The notes: generated by a model from the letters alone, not told the origin. Shown: positions 16,992 through 26,526, numbered from the stretch's first letter. The stretch: DNA of 64,000 bases from Janthinobacterium sp. ROICE36 (GCF_002869965.1 NZ_PEBS01000001.1:62001-126000), one strand, 5' to 3'. Made by a program: numbers and translations.

Positions 16992-17141
16992 TTAATCTGC
17001 TGCTTGCCGATTCTAGCCAAGATATTCTTGCAAGTCCACCTATAAAACCCGCATTGTAGGCAGGCGGGCACAGGCCGTCCGCGTGGCGGTGCGTCTCAGT
17101 TCTGTTTATACTCACCCTTTCACCACTTTGGCAGACCGCTC

Positions 17142-18011
17142 ATGCAAGCTAAGCACACCCAGCAAGGCCAACGCTTCGAAGGCTCCGACAGCTATGTCGC
17201 CACCGCCGACCTGAAACTGGCCGTGAACGCGGCGCTGACCCTGCAGCGCCCGTTGCTGATCAAGGGCGAACCGGGCACGGGCAAGACCATGCTGGCCGAA
17301 GAAGTGGCAGCCGCGCTGAACATGCCGCTGATGCAATGGCATATCAAATCGACCACCAAGGCGCAGCAGGGCCTGTACGAATACGACGCTGTGTCGCGTC
17401 TGCGCGATTCGCAACTGGGCGACGAGCGCGTGCGCGACATCCAGAACTACATCGTCAAGGGCGTGCTGTGGCAGGCGTTCACGGCACCTGAACCGGTGGT
17501 GCTCTTGATCGATGAAATCGACAAGGCCGACATCGAATTCCCGAACGACCTGCTGCGCGAACTGGACCGCATGGAATTCTATGTCTACGAAACGCGCGAA
17601 ATGGTCACGGCGCGCCACCGTCCGCTGGTCATCATCACCTCGAACAACGAAAAGGAATTGCCGGACGCCTTCTTGCGCCGCTGCTTCTTCCATTACATCA
17701 AATTCCCGGACAAGGACACGATGGAGCAGATCGTCGCCGTCCACTACCCGCACCTGAAACAGGAATTGCTGGCGCAGGCCCTGCAAACCTTCTATGAAGT
17801 GCGCGACGTGCCGGGCCTGAAGAAAAAACCGTCGACGTCGGAATTCCTCGACTGGCTCAAACTCCTGCTGGCCGAAGACATCCCCTTTGACGCGCTGCGC
17901 AGCAAGGACAACAAGGCTGTCGTGCCGCCCCTGCATGGTGCGCTGCTGAAAAACGAGCAGGATGTGCACCTGTTCGAGCGCCTGATGTTCATGTCGCGCA
18001 CCAACCGTTAA
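17142..18011 (+). CDS. MoxR-family AAA+ ATPase
   Basis: 289 aa, cytoplasmic. Walker A is GEPGTGKTM, Walker B is VVLLIDEIDKAD, sensor 1 is VIITSNNEKELP, and the arginine-finger region is FLRRCFFHYI. MoxR ATPases act as chaperone-like assembly factors together with VWA-domain partners, often for metal centres or multi-subunit enzymes. A VWA protein is encoded two genes downstream on the same strand, supporting that pairing. The client is unknown. Confidence 0.92.
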   Translation: MQAKHTQQGQRFEGSDSYVATADLKLAVNAALTLQRPLLIKGEPGTGKTMLAEEVAAALNMPLMQWHIKSTTKAQQGLYEYDAVSRLRDSQLGDERVRDIQNYIVKGVLWQAFTAPEPVVLLIDEIDKADIEFPNDLLRELDRMEFYVYETREMVTARHRPLVIITSNNEKELPDAFLRRCFFHYIKFPDKDTMEQIVAVHYPHLKQELLAQALQTFYEVRDVPGLKKKPSTSEFLDWLKLLLAEDIPFDALRSKDNKAVVPPLHGALLKNEQDVHLFERLMFMSRTNR

Positions 18012-18020
18012 GGAGCACAG

Positions 18021-18659
18021 GTGAACGACATCAGCCCGGACAAGGTCTTCGTACCCCTGGAACTGCACGGTATCCGCCTCGAAACGCTGGCGCCACACCA
18101 TGCGCCCGGGCTGCGCGCGGCGGCCACCGATGGCGAGCTGTGGAATCTGCGCGTCACCTCCGTGCCCGAACCGGACCAGGTGGACCAGTACATTTTCAAA
18201 GGCATCGAGATGCGCCCGGCACGCTTCGCCTTTGCCGTCGTCGACGCGGTCAGCGGCGAGGTGCTCGGCACCACCAGCTACCATGACGTGATACCAAGTA
18301 TCGGGCGCCTGGAAATCGGCTACACCTGGTATGCCAAGCGCTGCCAGCGCAGCCACGTCAACACCACCTGCAAATTGCTGCTGCTGGCGCACGCCTTCGA
18401 CACCCTCGGCTGCGCGCTGGTGGGTTTTCGCACCGATAATTTCAACCATGCCTCGCAGGCGGCCATCGAACGCCTGGGCGCAAAAAAGGATGGCGTGCTG
18501 CGCCACCATGCGCTGCGCCGCGACGGCACCGTGCGCGACACGGTCATGTACAGCATCATGCGCGGCGAGTGGCCGGAAATTGCCGCCCATTTGCGCTACA
18601 AGCTGGCGCAGCGCCCCATCGCCGCACTGCCCCGCGCGGGAGAGCCGGCGCCATGCTGA
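18021..18659 (+). CDS. GNAT acetyltransferase, RimJ/RimL-like
   Basis: 212 aa from a GTG start preceded by AAGGAGCACAG. The fold follows RimJ/RimL N-acetyltransferases: GIRLETLAPHHAPGL, then GTTSYHDVIPSIGRLEIGYTWY, the CoA-binding helix region and VGFRTDNFNHASQAAIERLGAKKDGVLR. It transfers acetyl from acetyl-CoA to an unknown amine. It sits between moxR and the VWA gene, nine bases after the former and overlapping the latter by 7 nt, so it is part of the operon. Confidence 0.88.
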   Translation: MNDISPDKVFVPLELHGIRLETLAPHHAPGLRAAATDGELWNLRVTSVPEPDQVDQYIFKGIEMRPARFAFAVVDAVSGEVLGTTSYHDVIPSIGRLEIGYTWYAKRCQRSHVNTTCKLLLLAHAFDTLGCALVGFRTDNFNHASQAAIERLGAKKDGVLRHHALRRDGTVRDTVMYSIMRGEWPEIAAHLRYKLAQRPIAALPRAGEPAPC

Positions 18660-19822
18660 TCGATTTCTTCTTCACGCTCAAGGATGCGAAGATTCCCGTC
18701 TCGATCAAGGAATTTTTGACCTTGCTCGAAGCGCTGCAAAAGAACGTCATCGACGCTTCAATGGACGATTTTTACTACCTGTCGCGCCTGACCCTGGTCA
18801 AGGATGAAGCCCATTTCGACAAGTTCGACCGCGCGTTTGCCCAGTACTTCAAGGGCGTCAACGCGGCCTTCGAGACGAATGCGGCGATTCCCCTCGACTG
18901 GCTGCTCAAGCGCATGCAGCGCGAGCTGTCCGAAGAGCAGAAGGCGCAGCTGGAGAAATTCGGCTACGACAAGCTGATGGACCGCCTGAACGCGCTGCTG
19001 AAGGAGCAGAAGGAACGCCACGAGGGCGGCAGCAAGTGGATCGGCACGGGCGGCACGTCGCCGTTCGGCAATGGCGGCACGAATCCGGAAGGCATCCGCA
19101 TCGGCGGCAAGGGCGGCAACCGCACGGCCGTCAAGGTATGGGAAGCGCGCAGCTACAAGGATTACGACGGCGAGCGCGAACTGGGCACGCGCAACATCAA
19201 GGTGGCACTGCGCCGCCTGCGCAAATTCGCGCGCGAAGGCGCGGAAGACGAACTGGCGCTGGACGCCACCATCGCCGCCACAGCCAACAACGCGGGCTAC
19301 CTCGACATCCGGATGCGGCCCGAGCGCAAGAACCGCATCAAGGTGCTGATGCTGCTGGATGTGGGCGGCAGCATGGACGACCATATCGAGCGCACCGAGG
19401 AGCTGTTTTCGGCGGCGAAGACGGAATTCAAGAACATGGAGTTCTTTTACTTCCATAACTGCGTCTACGATTACCTGTGGAAAAACAACCGGCGCCGCAA
19501 CGCCGAGCGTTTCCCCACCTGGGACGTACTACGCAAATATCCGCCCGATACCAAGCTGATTTTTGTCGGCGACGCCACCATGAGCCCCTATGAAATCCTG
19601 CAGCCGGGCGGCTCGGTCGAATACAACAACGAAGAAGCAGGATCGACGTGGCTGGCGCGCTTTACCCAGGCGTTCCCGAAGTTCATCTGGCTCAATCCCG
19701 AGTCGGAGGGATTGTGGCAATACCGCCAGTCGATTGGCGTGATGCGGCAATTGATGAACAACCGCATGTTCCCCTTGTCAATCGACGGACTGGAACGGGG
19801 CATGCGTCTGCTTAGTAAATAA
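18653..19822 (+). CDS. VWA-domain protein (CoxE-like), MoxR partner
   Basis: 389 aa. The helical N-terminal part (IDFFFTLKDAKIPVSIKEFL) is followed by a Gly-rich linker (~125-160: GTGGTSPFGNGGTNPEG) and a C-terminal von Willebrand A fold. Its MIDAS reads LLDVGGSMDDH, a DxGxS variant regular for this subfamily. YNNEEAGSTWLARF and the remaining conserved segments match proteins annotated as 'VWA containing CoxE-like'. It probably works with the upstream MoxR ATPase in protein assembly or metal insertion. The start overlaps the GNAT stop by 7 nt. Confidence 0.9.
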   Translation: MLIDFFFTLKDAKIPVSIKEFLTLLEALQKNVIDASMDDFYYLSRLTLVKDEAHFDKFDRAFAQYFKGVNAAFETNAAIPLDWLLKRMQRELSEEQKAQLEKFGYDKLMDRLNALLKEQKERHEGGSKWIGTGGTSPFGNGGTNPEGIRIGGKGGNRTAVKVWEARSYKDYDGERELGTRNIKVALRRLRKFAREGAEDELALDATIAATANNAGYLDIRMRPERKNRIKVLMLLDVGGSMDDHIERTEELFSAAKTEFKNMEFFYFHNCVYDYLWKNNRRRNAERFPTWDVLRKYPPDTKLIFVGDATMSPYEILQPGGSVEYNNEEAGSTWLARFTQAFPKFIWLNPESEGLWQYRQSIGVMRQLMNNRMFPLSIDGLERGMRLLSK

Positions 19823-20133
19823 GGATACACGACAAAAAGTCCATGGCGGCAAGGGGCTGCCATGGCGTACACTGCGCCACGGCACTACCGTGCGGAGCCT
19901 CTCCGCTGCGGGCGGGTACCATACGCTAATACCAGCCCTGCCCAACCTGCTGCATCCTGTGCGCGGCCGCAATGGCCGCGATACTGTTCGATTGCGCACA
20001 TCGTGCGCGCCCTCTGCTCCGGTAGAATCGGCGCAGCGCTCTGCGCAAACCATGCACCATCGCTGCACCACGACATTACCGCGCCAGCCTGCGTGCTGCC
20101 GGCCGGTGCCAGCGCTATTTCAAAGGAATGAGC
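19823..20133 (+). other. Intergenic region after the MoxR/VWA operon
   Basis: 311 bases. A 10-bp imperfect hairpin (CCATGGCGGC at 19841-19850 with GCTGCCATGG at 19856-19865) lies 19 bases after the VWA stop. It lacks a T-tract, so termination there would be weak or Rho-assisted. Nothing else is recognised. Confidence 0.45.
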
Positions 20134-21321
20134 ATGCAAAGTCTGATCTCGATCGCCGCCGACCTGTCCTGGCCGTTCGCCATTACCCTGGCCTGGGTGG
20201 TGGGCGAATTCGGCCACCGCTGGACTGGCCTGCCGCGCATCAGTTTTTACGGCGTGATCGGTTTCATCCTCGCGCAAACGCAAGTGGGCGTGCTGCCGCA
20301 GACGGACGCCGGGCCCATGCTGGTACTGGCCGACGTGGCCTTCGGCCTGATCCTGTTCGAGGTGGGCTACCGCATCAACCTGCGCTGGCTGAAGAACAAT
20401 CCGTGGATCGCCGTCACGGGCCTGGTCGAATCGCTGCTGACCTTTGCCGTCGTCTACTTCATCGGCATCGAATTCGGCAGCACCTCGATGACGGCGCTGC
20501 TGCTGGCATCACTGGCCATGTCCACCTCGCCGGCCACCATCATGCGCGTCATCAACGAGGAACGCAGCTCGGGCCAGGTGACGGAACGCATCGTCCACCT
20601 GACGGCGCTCAACTGCGTGCTGGCCGTCTTCACGTTCAACATCATCGTCGGCTTCTGGATGTTCCAGAGCTCCACCGACCTGATCCAGGCGAGCAGCAGC
20701 AGCGCCGCCGTGCTGGCCGCCTCCGTGGCCGCCGGCACCGTCTTCGGCATCGTCGTGCCGGCCATGCTGCGCCGCCTGGGCAATATGGCGCAGGATGCCA
20801 CCGTCGCGTTTGCGCTGTCGGTGATGCTGCTCGTCGCCCTGACCTACACCACCAGCCTGTCGCCGCTGCTGGCCACCCTGACGTTTGGCCTGGTGGCACG
20901 CCACCGCCGCGTGGCCTTCAGCCAGGCGCAGCGCAATTTCGGCGCGCTGGGCGAGCTGCTGACGGTGCTGCTGTTCGTGTATGCCGCCTCGACCCTGGAA
21001 TGGGCCAGCGTAACGGCTGGCGCGGGCCTGGCCCTGGCCGTCGTGGGCGGGCGCCTGCTGACCAAAGTCGCCGGCGTGGCCGCGTTTTCGCATGTGAGCG
21101 GCATTTCCTGGCGCAAGGGTGTGCTGACGGGCGTGGCCCTGACGCCCGTCTCCGTCTTCATCATCCTGCTGCTCGAACACGCGCGCCAGCACGGCGTGAA
21201 CTTCGGCGACGAATTGAACGCCCTGGCCGCCGTCACCCTGGGCCTGGAACTGGTCGGCCCCGTGCTGGTGCAGCGCGTGCTGATGCTGGCAAAAGAAACC
21301 CACGAAATCAAGGAGCGCTAA
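20134..21321 (+). CDS. Kef/CPA2-type cation:proton antiporter
   Basis: 395 aa with about 11-12 hydrophobic segments and no C-terminal RCK/TrkA domain. Conserved parts include ISFYGVIGFILAQ, DVAFGLILFEVGYRI and the LLASLAMSTSPATIMRVI half-helix typical of CPA2 exchangers. AAAGGA directly touches ATG 20128 but stands six bases before ATG 20134, so the latter (MQSLISIA) is the likely start. Substrate (Na+ or K+ against H+) cannot be told from sequence. The YbdK-like gene follows without a gap. Confidence 0.85.
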   Translation: MQSLISIAADLSWPFAITLAWVVGEFGHRWTGLPRISFYGVIGFILAQTQVGVLPQTDAGPMLVLADVAFGLILFEVGYRINLRWLKNNPWIAVTGLVESLLTFAVVYFIGIEFGSTSMTALLLASLAMSTSPATIMRVINEERSSGQVTERIVHLTALNCVLAVFTFNIIVGFWMFQSSTDLIQASSSSAAVLAASVAAGTVFGIVVPAMLRRLGNMAQDATVAFALSVMLLVALTYTTSLSPLLATLTFGLVARHRRVAFSQAQRNFGALGELLTVLLFVYAASTLEWASVTAGAGLALAVVGGRLLTKVAGVAAFSHVSGISWRKGVLTGVALTPVSVFIILLLEHARQHGVNFGDELNALAAVTLGLELVGPVLVQRVLMLAKETHEIKER

Positions 21322-22452
21322 ATGCCGCTGGAACCCTTTGGCCAATCGGCCGCGCTGACCTTCGGCGTCGAACTCGAACTGCAACTGGTGAACCTGTCGG
21401 ACTATGATTTGACGGCCGCCAGCCCCGACCTGCTGCATCTGCTGAATAAAAAACCGTTCCCCGGCAACGTCACGCCGGAAATCACCGAGAGCATGATCGA
21501 GATTAACTCGAGCGTGCACACGCATCACGGCCCCCTGCTGGAGCAGCTGCAGGAAATCCGCGACACCTTGATCACGGCCGGCGACAAGCTCAATATCGGC
21601 ATTGCGGGCGGCGGCACCCACCCGTTCCAGCAATGGTCGTCGCAAAAGATCTTCTCCAAGCCCCGTTTCCAGGAGATTTCGGAACTGTACGGCTACCTGG
21701 CCAAGCAGTTCACCATCTTCGGCCAGCACGTGCACATCGGCTGCGCCTCGGGCGACGACGCCATGTTCCTGCTGCATTCGCTGAACCGCTACATCCCCCA
21801 CTTCATCGCCCTGTCGGCTTCCTCGCCCTACGTGCAGGGACGCGACACCCTGTTCGATTCGGCCCGCCTGAACTCCGTATTCGCGTTTCCCATGAGCGGG
21901 CGCGCGCCGTTCACCCTCAGCTGGGAGCAGTTCTCCAACGAGTATTTTGCCAAGATGGAGAACACCGGCATCATCAAGAGCATGAAGGACTTTTACTGGG
22001 ACATCCGTCCCAAGCCGGAATTTGGCACCATCGAACTGCGCGTGTGCGACACACCGCTGACGGTGGAGCGGGCCGCCGCGCTGGCCGCCTACCTGCAGGC
22101 CTTATGCCGCTACCTGCTCGAACGCAAGGAAACACCACCCGTGGAAGACGATTACCTGGTGTATAACTACAACCGCTTCCAGGCTTGCCGCTTCGGCCTC
22201 GATGGCGCCATTACGCATCCGAAAACCTACGAAACGATGTCGCTGCGCGAAGACATCATGACCACCCTGCGCAAGATGGAGCCGCACGCCGAGGCGCTGG
22301 GCAGCACGGCGGCCCTGAAACACCTGTCGGACGTGGCCAAGCAGTGGAGCGACGCGCAATACCTGCGCAAGCAGCGCAATGTGCAGGGCAGCGCCGAGGG
22401 CATGGTTGATTCGGCGATCAGATGTTTTCGTGGTGAACCGATGAATTATTGA
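21322..22452 (+). CDS. ybdK: YbdK-family carboxylate-amine ligase (GCS2)
   Basis: 376 aa. The glutamate-cysteine ligase type 2 fold is seen in [73 protein letters not shown] and [13 protein letters not shown]. The E. coli homologue YbdK has weak gamma-glutamylcysteine ligase activity; the natural substrate is uncertain. The ATG directly abuts the antiporter stop, so the two are co-translated. Coupling of a Kef-type exchanger with a thiol-forming ligase recalls glutathione-gated KefC, but no gating domain is present. Confidence 0.9.
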   Translation: MPLEPFGQSAALTFGVELELQLVNLSDYDLTAASPDLLHLLNKKPFPGNVTPEITESMIEINSSVHTHHGPLLEQLQEIRDTLITAGDKLNIGIAGGGTHPFQQWSSQKIFSKPRFQEISELYGYLAKQFTIFGQHVHIGCASGDDAMFLLHSLNRYIPHFIALSASSPYVQGRDTLFDSARLNSVFAFPMSGRAPFTLSWEQFSNEYFAKMENTGIIKSMKDFYWDIRPKPEFGTIELRVCDTPLTVERAAALAAYLQALCRYLLERKETPPVEDDYLVYNYNRFQACRFGLDGAITHPKTYETMSLREDIMTTLRKMEPHAEALGSTAALKHLSDVAKQWSDAQYLRKQRNVQGSAEGMVDSAIRCFRGEPMNY

Positions 22453-22465
22453 GGATACCTGGCCA

Positions 22466-22500
22466 AACCTGCTGCGCGTCGGTTTTGCCAGGCATCGTGA
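22466..22500 (+). repeat. Intergenic repeat-like segment, copy A
   Basis: AACCTGCTGCGCGTCGG followed by TTTTGCCAGGCATCGTGA resembles the segment at 30699-30740 (AACCTACTGCGCGTCG ... GATGCTCACTG). The TTTGCCAGGCATCG part recurs near 51886. It is possibly a dispersed REP-like family; only partial copies are seen here. Confidence 0.4.
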
Positions 22501-22550
22501 CTTTTACCCCAACAACGCAAACCCAAAAAACCACACCCCATCCCCTGTCA

Positions 22551-22580
22551 TTTACAGCATCCGCCCCCGCTTGTTACAAT
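22551..22580 (+). promoter_or_regulatory. Sigma70-like promoter of the sigma/FecR hybrid gene
   Basis: TTTACA (22551-22556), 18-nt spacer, TACAAT (22575-22580). It ends where the Fur-like box begins, so Fur binding would block it. Confidence 0.6.
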
Positions 22581-22584
22581 AAGT

Positions 22585-22603
22585 GAGAATGATTCTTATT
22601 ATT
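22585..22603. promoter_or_regulatory. Fur box before the sigma/FecR hybrid gene
   Basis: GAGAATGATTCTTATTATT agrees with the 19-bp Fur consensus GATAATGATAATCATTATC at 14 positions. It also sits inside a wider dyad (AATAAG...CTTATT). It overlaps the expected transcript start, which predicts iron repression. Confidence 0.8.
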
Positions 22604-22650
22604 GTTTAAAAACACCGATCCACCCGGACCGGCCATGCAAGGGGAACGCG

Positions 22651-23967
22651 ATGCCGCTGGCAAAGCCGCTACAACGCCAGGACATCGCGACACTGTACGC
22701 CGACCACCACGGTTGGCTGCAGGGCTGGCTGCGTAAAAAACTCGGCAGCAGGGCTTGCGCGGCCGATGTAGCGCAGGACACTTTCATGCGCCTGCTCGAC
22801 CGCGAAGAAGCCGTCGTCGCACGCGCGCCGCGCGCCTATCTCGCTACCGTGGCCCAGCGCGTGCTGTTCAAACATTACCGCCGCCAGAAGCTGGAACAGG
22901 CCTACCTCGATGTGCTGGCGCAGCTGCCGTCCCCGCATGCGCCATCGCCCGAGGAACGGGCGCTGCTGCTGTCCACGCTGTTTGAACTCGACCGCATGCT
23001 CGATGGCTTGCCGCCCGCCGTCAAGCGGGCCTTCCTGCTGCGCCAGCTCGATGAACTGCCGCAGGAAGAGATCGCGCGCCAGCTCGGCATCTCGCTGGCC
23101 ACGGTGAAACGCCATCTGCAGCGCGCCGGTAGCGCCACCCAGGCGTGGCAGCAGCTGCAAACGCAGCACCAGCATCTGTCGCCCGCCATGCACGCGAGCC
23201 TGTTGCGCTCCTGCGCGCAAGCGAACGCGCCGCGCCGCCATGCAGTCAAGAACCTGGCCCTGCTGCTGGCCTGCGGCACCTCGCTGTATGCGTTTGAACG
23301 CCGCAGCCCGTGGCGCGGCTGGACGGCCGACTATCGCACCGGCGTCAACCAGCGCCGCGTGGTGACCTTGAACGATGGCACGCGGCTCACGCTCAATACC
23401 AGCAGCGCCGTCAATATCGCTTACGACGGCGCACAGCGCCGTATTGAATTACTGGCGGGAGAAATCTTCATCGCTACCGGCAAGGATGGGGCGCAACGGC
23501 CCTTCTTCGTCGACACGCCGCATGGCAGCCTGCAGGCGCTGGGCACGCGTTTCACGGTGCGCCTGCACCAGCAATACGCCAGTGCCGGCGTGCTCGAAGG
23601 GAGCGTCGCCGTGCTGGCCAGCGATGGCGCACAGCGCCTGGTGCTGCGTCCCGGCGAAGGCGCGCACTTCGACGGCACGGGTGTGCACCGCCAGGCGCTG
23701 GCGCCCTATGGCGGCGCCTGGCTCGATGGCATGCTGGTGGCGCGCGACATGCGCCTGGCCGATTTCCTCGCCGAGCTGTCGCGCTACAGCGAACAGCCAC
23801 TGGGCTGCGCGCCGGCCATCGCCAGCTTGCGCGTGTCCGGCTCCTACCCGCTGGCCGATGTGGGCGCCATCCTCGACGCCGTCAGCTCCAGCCTGCAACT
23901 GCGGCGCAATACCATCACGCGCTTCTGGGGCCATCAAGTCGTCAGGATCGAACTGGCGGCGCGCTGA
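22651..23967 (+). CDS. ECF sigma factor / FecR-type anti-sigma hybrid (IutY-like)
   Basis: 438 aa, one continuous frame joining two normally separate proteins. Residues ~12-78 are sigma region 2 (AADVAQDTFMRLL, RAPRAYLATVAQRVLFKHYR). Residues ~105-155 are region 4 (LPPAVKRAFLLRQLDELPQE, EIARQLGISLATVKRHLQRA). A short linker leads to one TM (~193-207, NLALLLACGTSLYAF). The periplasmic FecR domain follows (RVVTLNDGTRLTLNTSSAVN, IELLAGEIFIATG) with the C-terminal LRVSGSYPLADVGAILD. The usual cytoplasmic DUF4880 part of FecR is absent, replaced by the sigma domain. Pseudomonas putida IutY is a known protein of this kind. By analogy, ferric-siderophore binding by the receptor encoded next would trigger proteolysis that frees the sigma part. 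Confidence 0.9.
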   Translation: MPLAKPLQRQDIATLYADHHGWLQGWLRKKLGSRACAADVAQDTFMRLLDREEAVVARAPRAYLATVAQRVLFKHYRRQKLEQAYLDVLAQLPSPHAPSPEERALLLSTLFELDRMLDGLPPAVKRAFLLRQLDELPQEEIARQLGISLATVKRHLQRAGSATQAWQQLQTQHQHLSPAMHASLLRSCAQANAPRRHAVKNLALLLACGTSLYAFERRSPWRGWTADYRTGVNQRRVVTLNDGTRLTLNTSSAVNIAYDGAQRRIELLAGEIFIATGKDGAQRPFFVDTPHGSLQALGTRFTVRLHQQYASAGVLEGSVAVLASDGAQRLVLRPGEGAHFDGTGVHRQALAPYGGAWLDGMLVARDMRLADFLAELSRYSEQPLGCAPAIASLRVSGSYPLADVGAILDAVSSSLQLRRNTITRFWGHQVVRIELAAR

Positions 23968-24062
23968 AAAATATTTTCGGCAAAGTGAGCTGTTTCGCCG
24001 TGCTCGCGTGACTTGGTAGACAAGTAGTCTCCATCTTGCGCATCCACGAAAGGTTTTACTCC

Positions 24063-26513
24063 ATGCACCACGCTTCGCGTTCCCTCCTTACCCGCACCGT
24101 ACTGGCCTGCGCCCTGTCGCAGACCGGCATGGCCCTGGCACAAAGCCAGCAAGTACGCGTCTATGACATCCCGGCCGGCGCGCTCGGTGACGTACTGACG
24201 CGCTTCGGCAGCGACAGCGCCATCCTGCTGTCGTTCTCCAGCGATGCCACGCAAGGCTTGCCCAGCGCCGGCCTGCAAGGCAGCTACAGCTTGCAGGAGG
24301 GCTTCCGCGTACTGCTGGCGGGCAGCGGCCTGCAAGCCGTGCCGCAAGCGAATGGCGGCTACCTGCTGCAAAAGATCCCCGCCGGCGCGAACGCCCCCTC
24401 AGCGGACAGCCGCGGTGTGGCCCTCATGCGCGGCGTCACCGTGGTGGCGGCCGCCGAGCGCAGCGCCGCCACCAGCGGCACGGGCAGCTATACGGGCGGC
24501 CCCGCCAGCGGCGCGACGGGCCTGGTGCTGACGCAGCGCGAAACGCCGCAGTCGCTGACCATCGTCACGCGCCAGCAGATGGATGACCAGAACAGCAACG
24601 CCGTCTCCGACGTCATGAAGAACGTCAATGGCGTAAGCGTGCAAAACTACGACAGCGACCGCTGGAGCTTCCAGGCGCGCGGCTTTGCCGTCACCAATTT
24701 CCAGTACGACGGCGTGTCGGCCATCTATGACGGCGTCTACGACTGGGGCACGACGAACAGCGACATGGCCACCTATGACCGCATCGAAGTGCTGAAGGGC
24801 GCGACGGGCCTGATGAGCGGCTCGGGCGATCCGTCGGCCACCGTCAACATGGTGCGCAAGCGCCCCACCGCCAACTTCGAGGGTGCGGCGACCTTGGGCG
24901 CAGGATCGTGGGACAACTACCGCAGCGAAGCCGATGTCTCCGGCCCCCTGAACGACAGCCGCACGGTGCGCGGCCGCCTGGTGGGCGCCTACCAGGACAA
25001 GCACTCCTACCTGGACCGCTACACGCAGCAAAAATCGGTCGCCTACGGCATCATCGAGGCTGACCTGACACCCGTCACCCTGCTGACGGCCGGCTTCACG
25101 CAGCAGGAGTACAAGCCGCGCGGCTCGACCTGGACGGGCTTCCCCGTCCTGCTTTCCGACGGTTCCCGCACGGATTTCCCGACCGCGTGGAACCCGGCTA
25201 CGGACTGGAGCCGCCGCGATATGCAGAACACCACGCTGTTCACCTCGCTCGAACACACGTTCGCCAACGCGTGGAAACTGAAATTGAGCGCCAACCAGTT
25301 GCGCAGCAAGCATGACAGCGTGCTCGGTTCGGCCAGCGGCGGCAATCCCCGCCCCGATACGGGCGAAGGCACGTATTTCTTCATGGGCAAATACAAGGGC
25401 GAGCGCCGCCAGACCACCGTCAACGTCGACGCCAGCGGGTCATTTACCGCTTTTGGCCGCCAGCATGAAGCGATGTTCGGCTATTCCAGCTCGACGGCAA
25501 AACAGGATGGCCCCGTCTACGAATCGGTCTATCCGCCCCTCGACAGCAGCTATTTCGACTGGCGCGGCCAGTATGCGGAACCGGCCTTCAAGCGCCTGGG
25601 TAACGACAACGACCGCACGCGCCAGAGCGGCCTGTATGGCGCTGCGCGCCTGCATCCTGTCGATGCGCTGTCCGTCATCGTGGGCGCGCGCGTGAGCAAC
25701 TACAAGCAGGAACAGGACCGCACTTTCTTCGACGCCGACACCGCACGCATCACCTCGCGCATCGAGGAAAACAACGTCATCACGCCATATGCGGGCGTCG
25801 TGTATGAGCTCGACAAGACCTATTCCGTGTTCGGCAGCTACACCAGCATCTTTGCGCCGCAAAGCAACCGCGACATCAACCGCAACTTCCTCGCGCCCGT
25901 GCGCGGCAAGGGTGTGGAAGCGGGTGTAAAAGCCGAATACCTCGATGGCAAGGTCAACGCCAGCGCCGCCCTGTTCCAGATCCGTCAAAGCAACGTGGCC
26001 AGTTCTGTGGGCGAAGTCAACGGCGAAGAAGCGTATAAAGCTATCGACGGCGTCACCAGCCGCGGCCTGGAAATGGAAGTGACGGGCGAAGTGATGAAGG
26101 ATGTGAAGCTGAGCGCCGGCTATACCTATGCGCATGTGCGGGACGTGGATGGCAAAGACGTGTTTTCCACCATGCTGCAAACAACGCAGCCTGCCCACCT
26201 GGTGCGCGTACAGGGCACGTGGCGCCTGCCGGCCAGCCTGGACAAGCTGACCGTCGGTGGTGGCATCAACTGGCAAAGCAGCTACGACGGCAATATCTGG
26301 AATCCCGCCATCGACGATTATTCACGCATCAAGCAGGGCGGCTACGCGCAGGTCAACCTGATGGCGCGCTACGAGATCAGCAAGAACGTCACGGCCAGCG
26401 TCAACGTGAACAACCTGCTGGACAAGAAGTACTTCACGGGATTGGGTCTGTTCCAGACGGGCTTCTACGGCGAACCGCGCAATGTGATGTTCACCGTGCG
26501 CACGAAGTTCTAA
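24063..26513 (+). CDS. TonB-dependent ferric-siderophore receptor with signalling domain
   Basis: 816 aa from ATG 24063 (GAAAGG ten bases upstream). The order is signal peptide (1-~27, ending ALAQS), STN signalling domain (~30-105, VRVYDIPAGALGDVLTRFG), TonB-box-like MRGVTVVAA, plug (~150-270, QRETPQSLTIVTRQQMDDQ, RIEVLKGATGLMSGSGDPSA) and a C-terminal 22-strand barrel ending MFTVRTKF. The plug and barrel resemble FpvA/FoxA-type hydroxamate siderophore receptors. The STN domain contacts the FecR part of the hybrid regulator encoded 95 bases upstream, so transport and signalling are linked. The siderophore itself cannot be named. No biosynthesis genes are nearby, suggesting use of foreign siderophores. 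Confidence 0.93.
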   Translation: MHHASRSLLTRTVLACALSQTGMALAQSQQVRVYDIPAGALGDVLTRFGSDSAILLSFSSDATQGLPSAGLQGSYSLQEGFRVLLAGSGLQAVPQANGGYLLQKIPAGANAPSADSRGVALMRGVTVVAAAERSAATSGTGSYTGGPASGATGLVLTQRETPQSLTIVTRQQMDDQNSNAVSDVMKNVNGVSVQNYDSDRWSFQARGFAVTNFQYDGVSAIYDGVYDWGTTNSDMATYDRIEVLKGATGLMSGSGDPSATVNMVRKRPTANFEGAATLGAGSWDNYRSEADVSGPLNDSRTVRGRLVGAYQDKHSYLDRYTQQKSVAYGIIEADLTPVTLLTAGFTQQEYKPRGSTWTGFPVLLSDGSRTDFPTAWNPATDWSRRDMQNTTLFTSLEHTFANAWKLKLSANQLRSKHDSVLGSASGGNPRPDTGEGTYFFMGKYKGERRQTTVNVDASGSFTAFGRQHEAMFGYSSSTAKQDGPVYESVYPPLDSSYFDWRGQYAEPAFKRLGNDNDRTRQSGLYGAARLHPVDALSVIVGARVSNYKQEQDRTFFDADTARITSRIEENNVITPYAGVVYELDKTYSVFGSYTSIFAPQSNRDINRNFLAPVRGKGVEAGVKAEYLDGKVNASAALFQIRQSNVASSVGEVNGEEAYKAIDGVTSRGLEMEVTGEVMKDVKLSAGYTYAHVRDVDGKDVFSTMLQTTQPAHLVRVQGTWRLPASLDKLTVGGGINWQSSYDGNIWNPAIDDYSRIKQGGYAQVNLMARYEISKNVTASVNVNNLLDKKYFTGLGLFQTGFYGEPRNVMFTVRTKF

Positions 26514-26526
26514 CGCGAAGTTCTCA

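Noticed and set aside
22651..23967. Treating the sigma/FecR frame as two genes with an assembly join
   Set aside because: No stop, start or frame change is seen between domains, and a functional precedent (IutY) exists; kept as a single gene.
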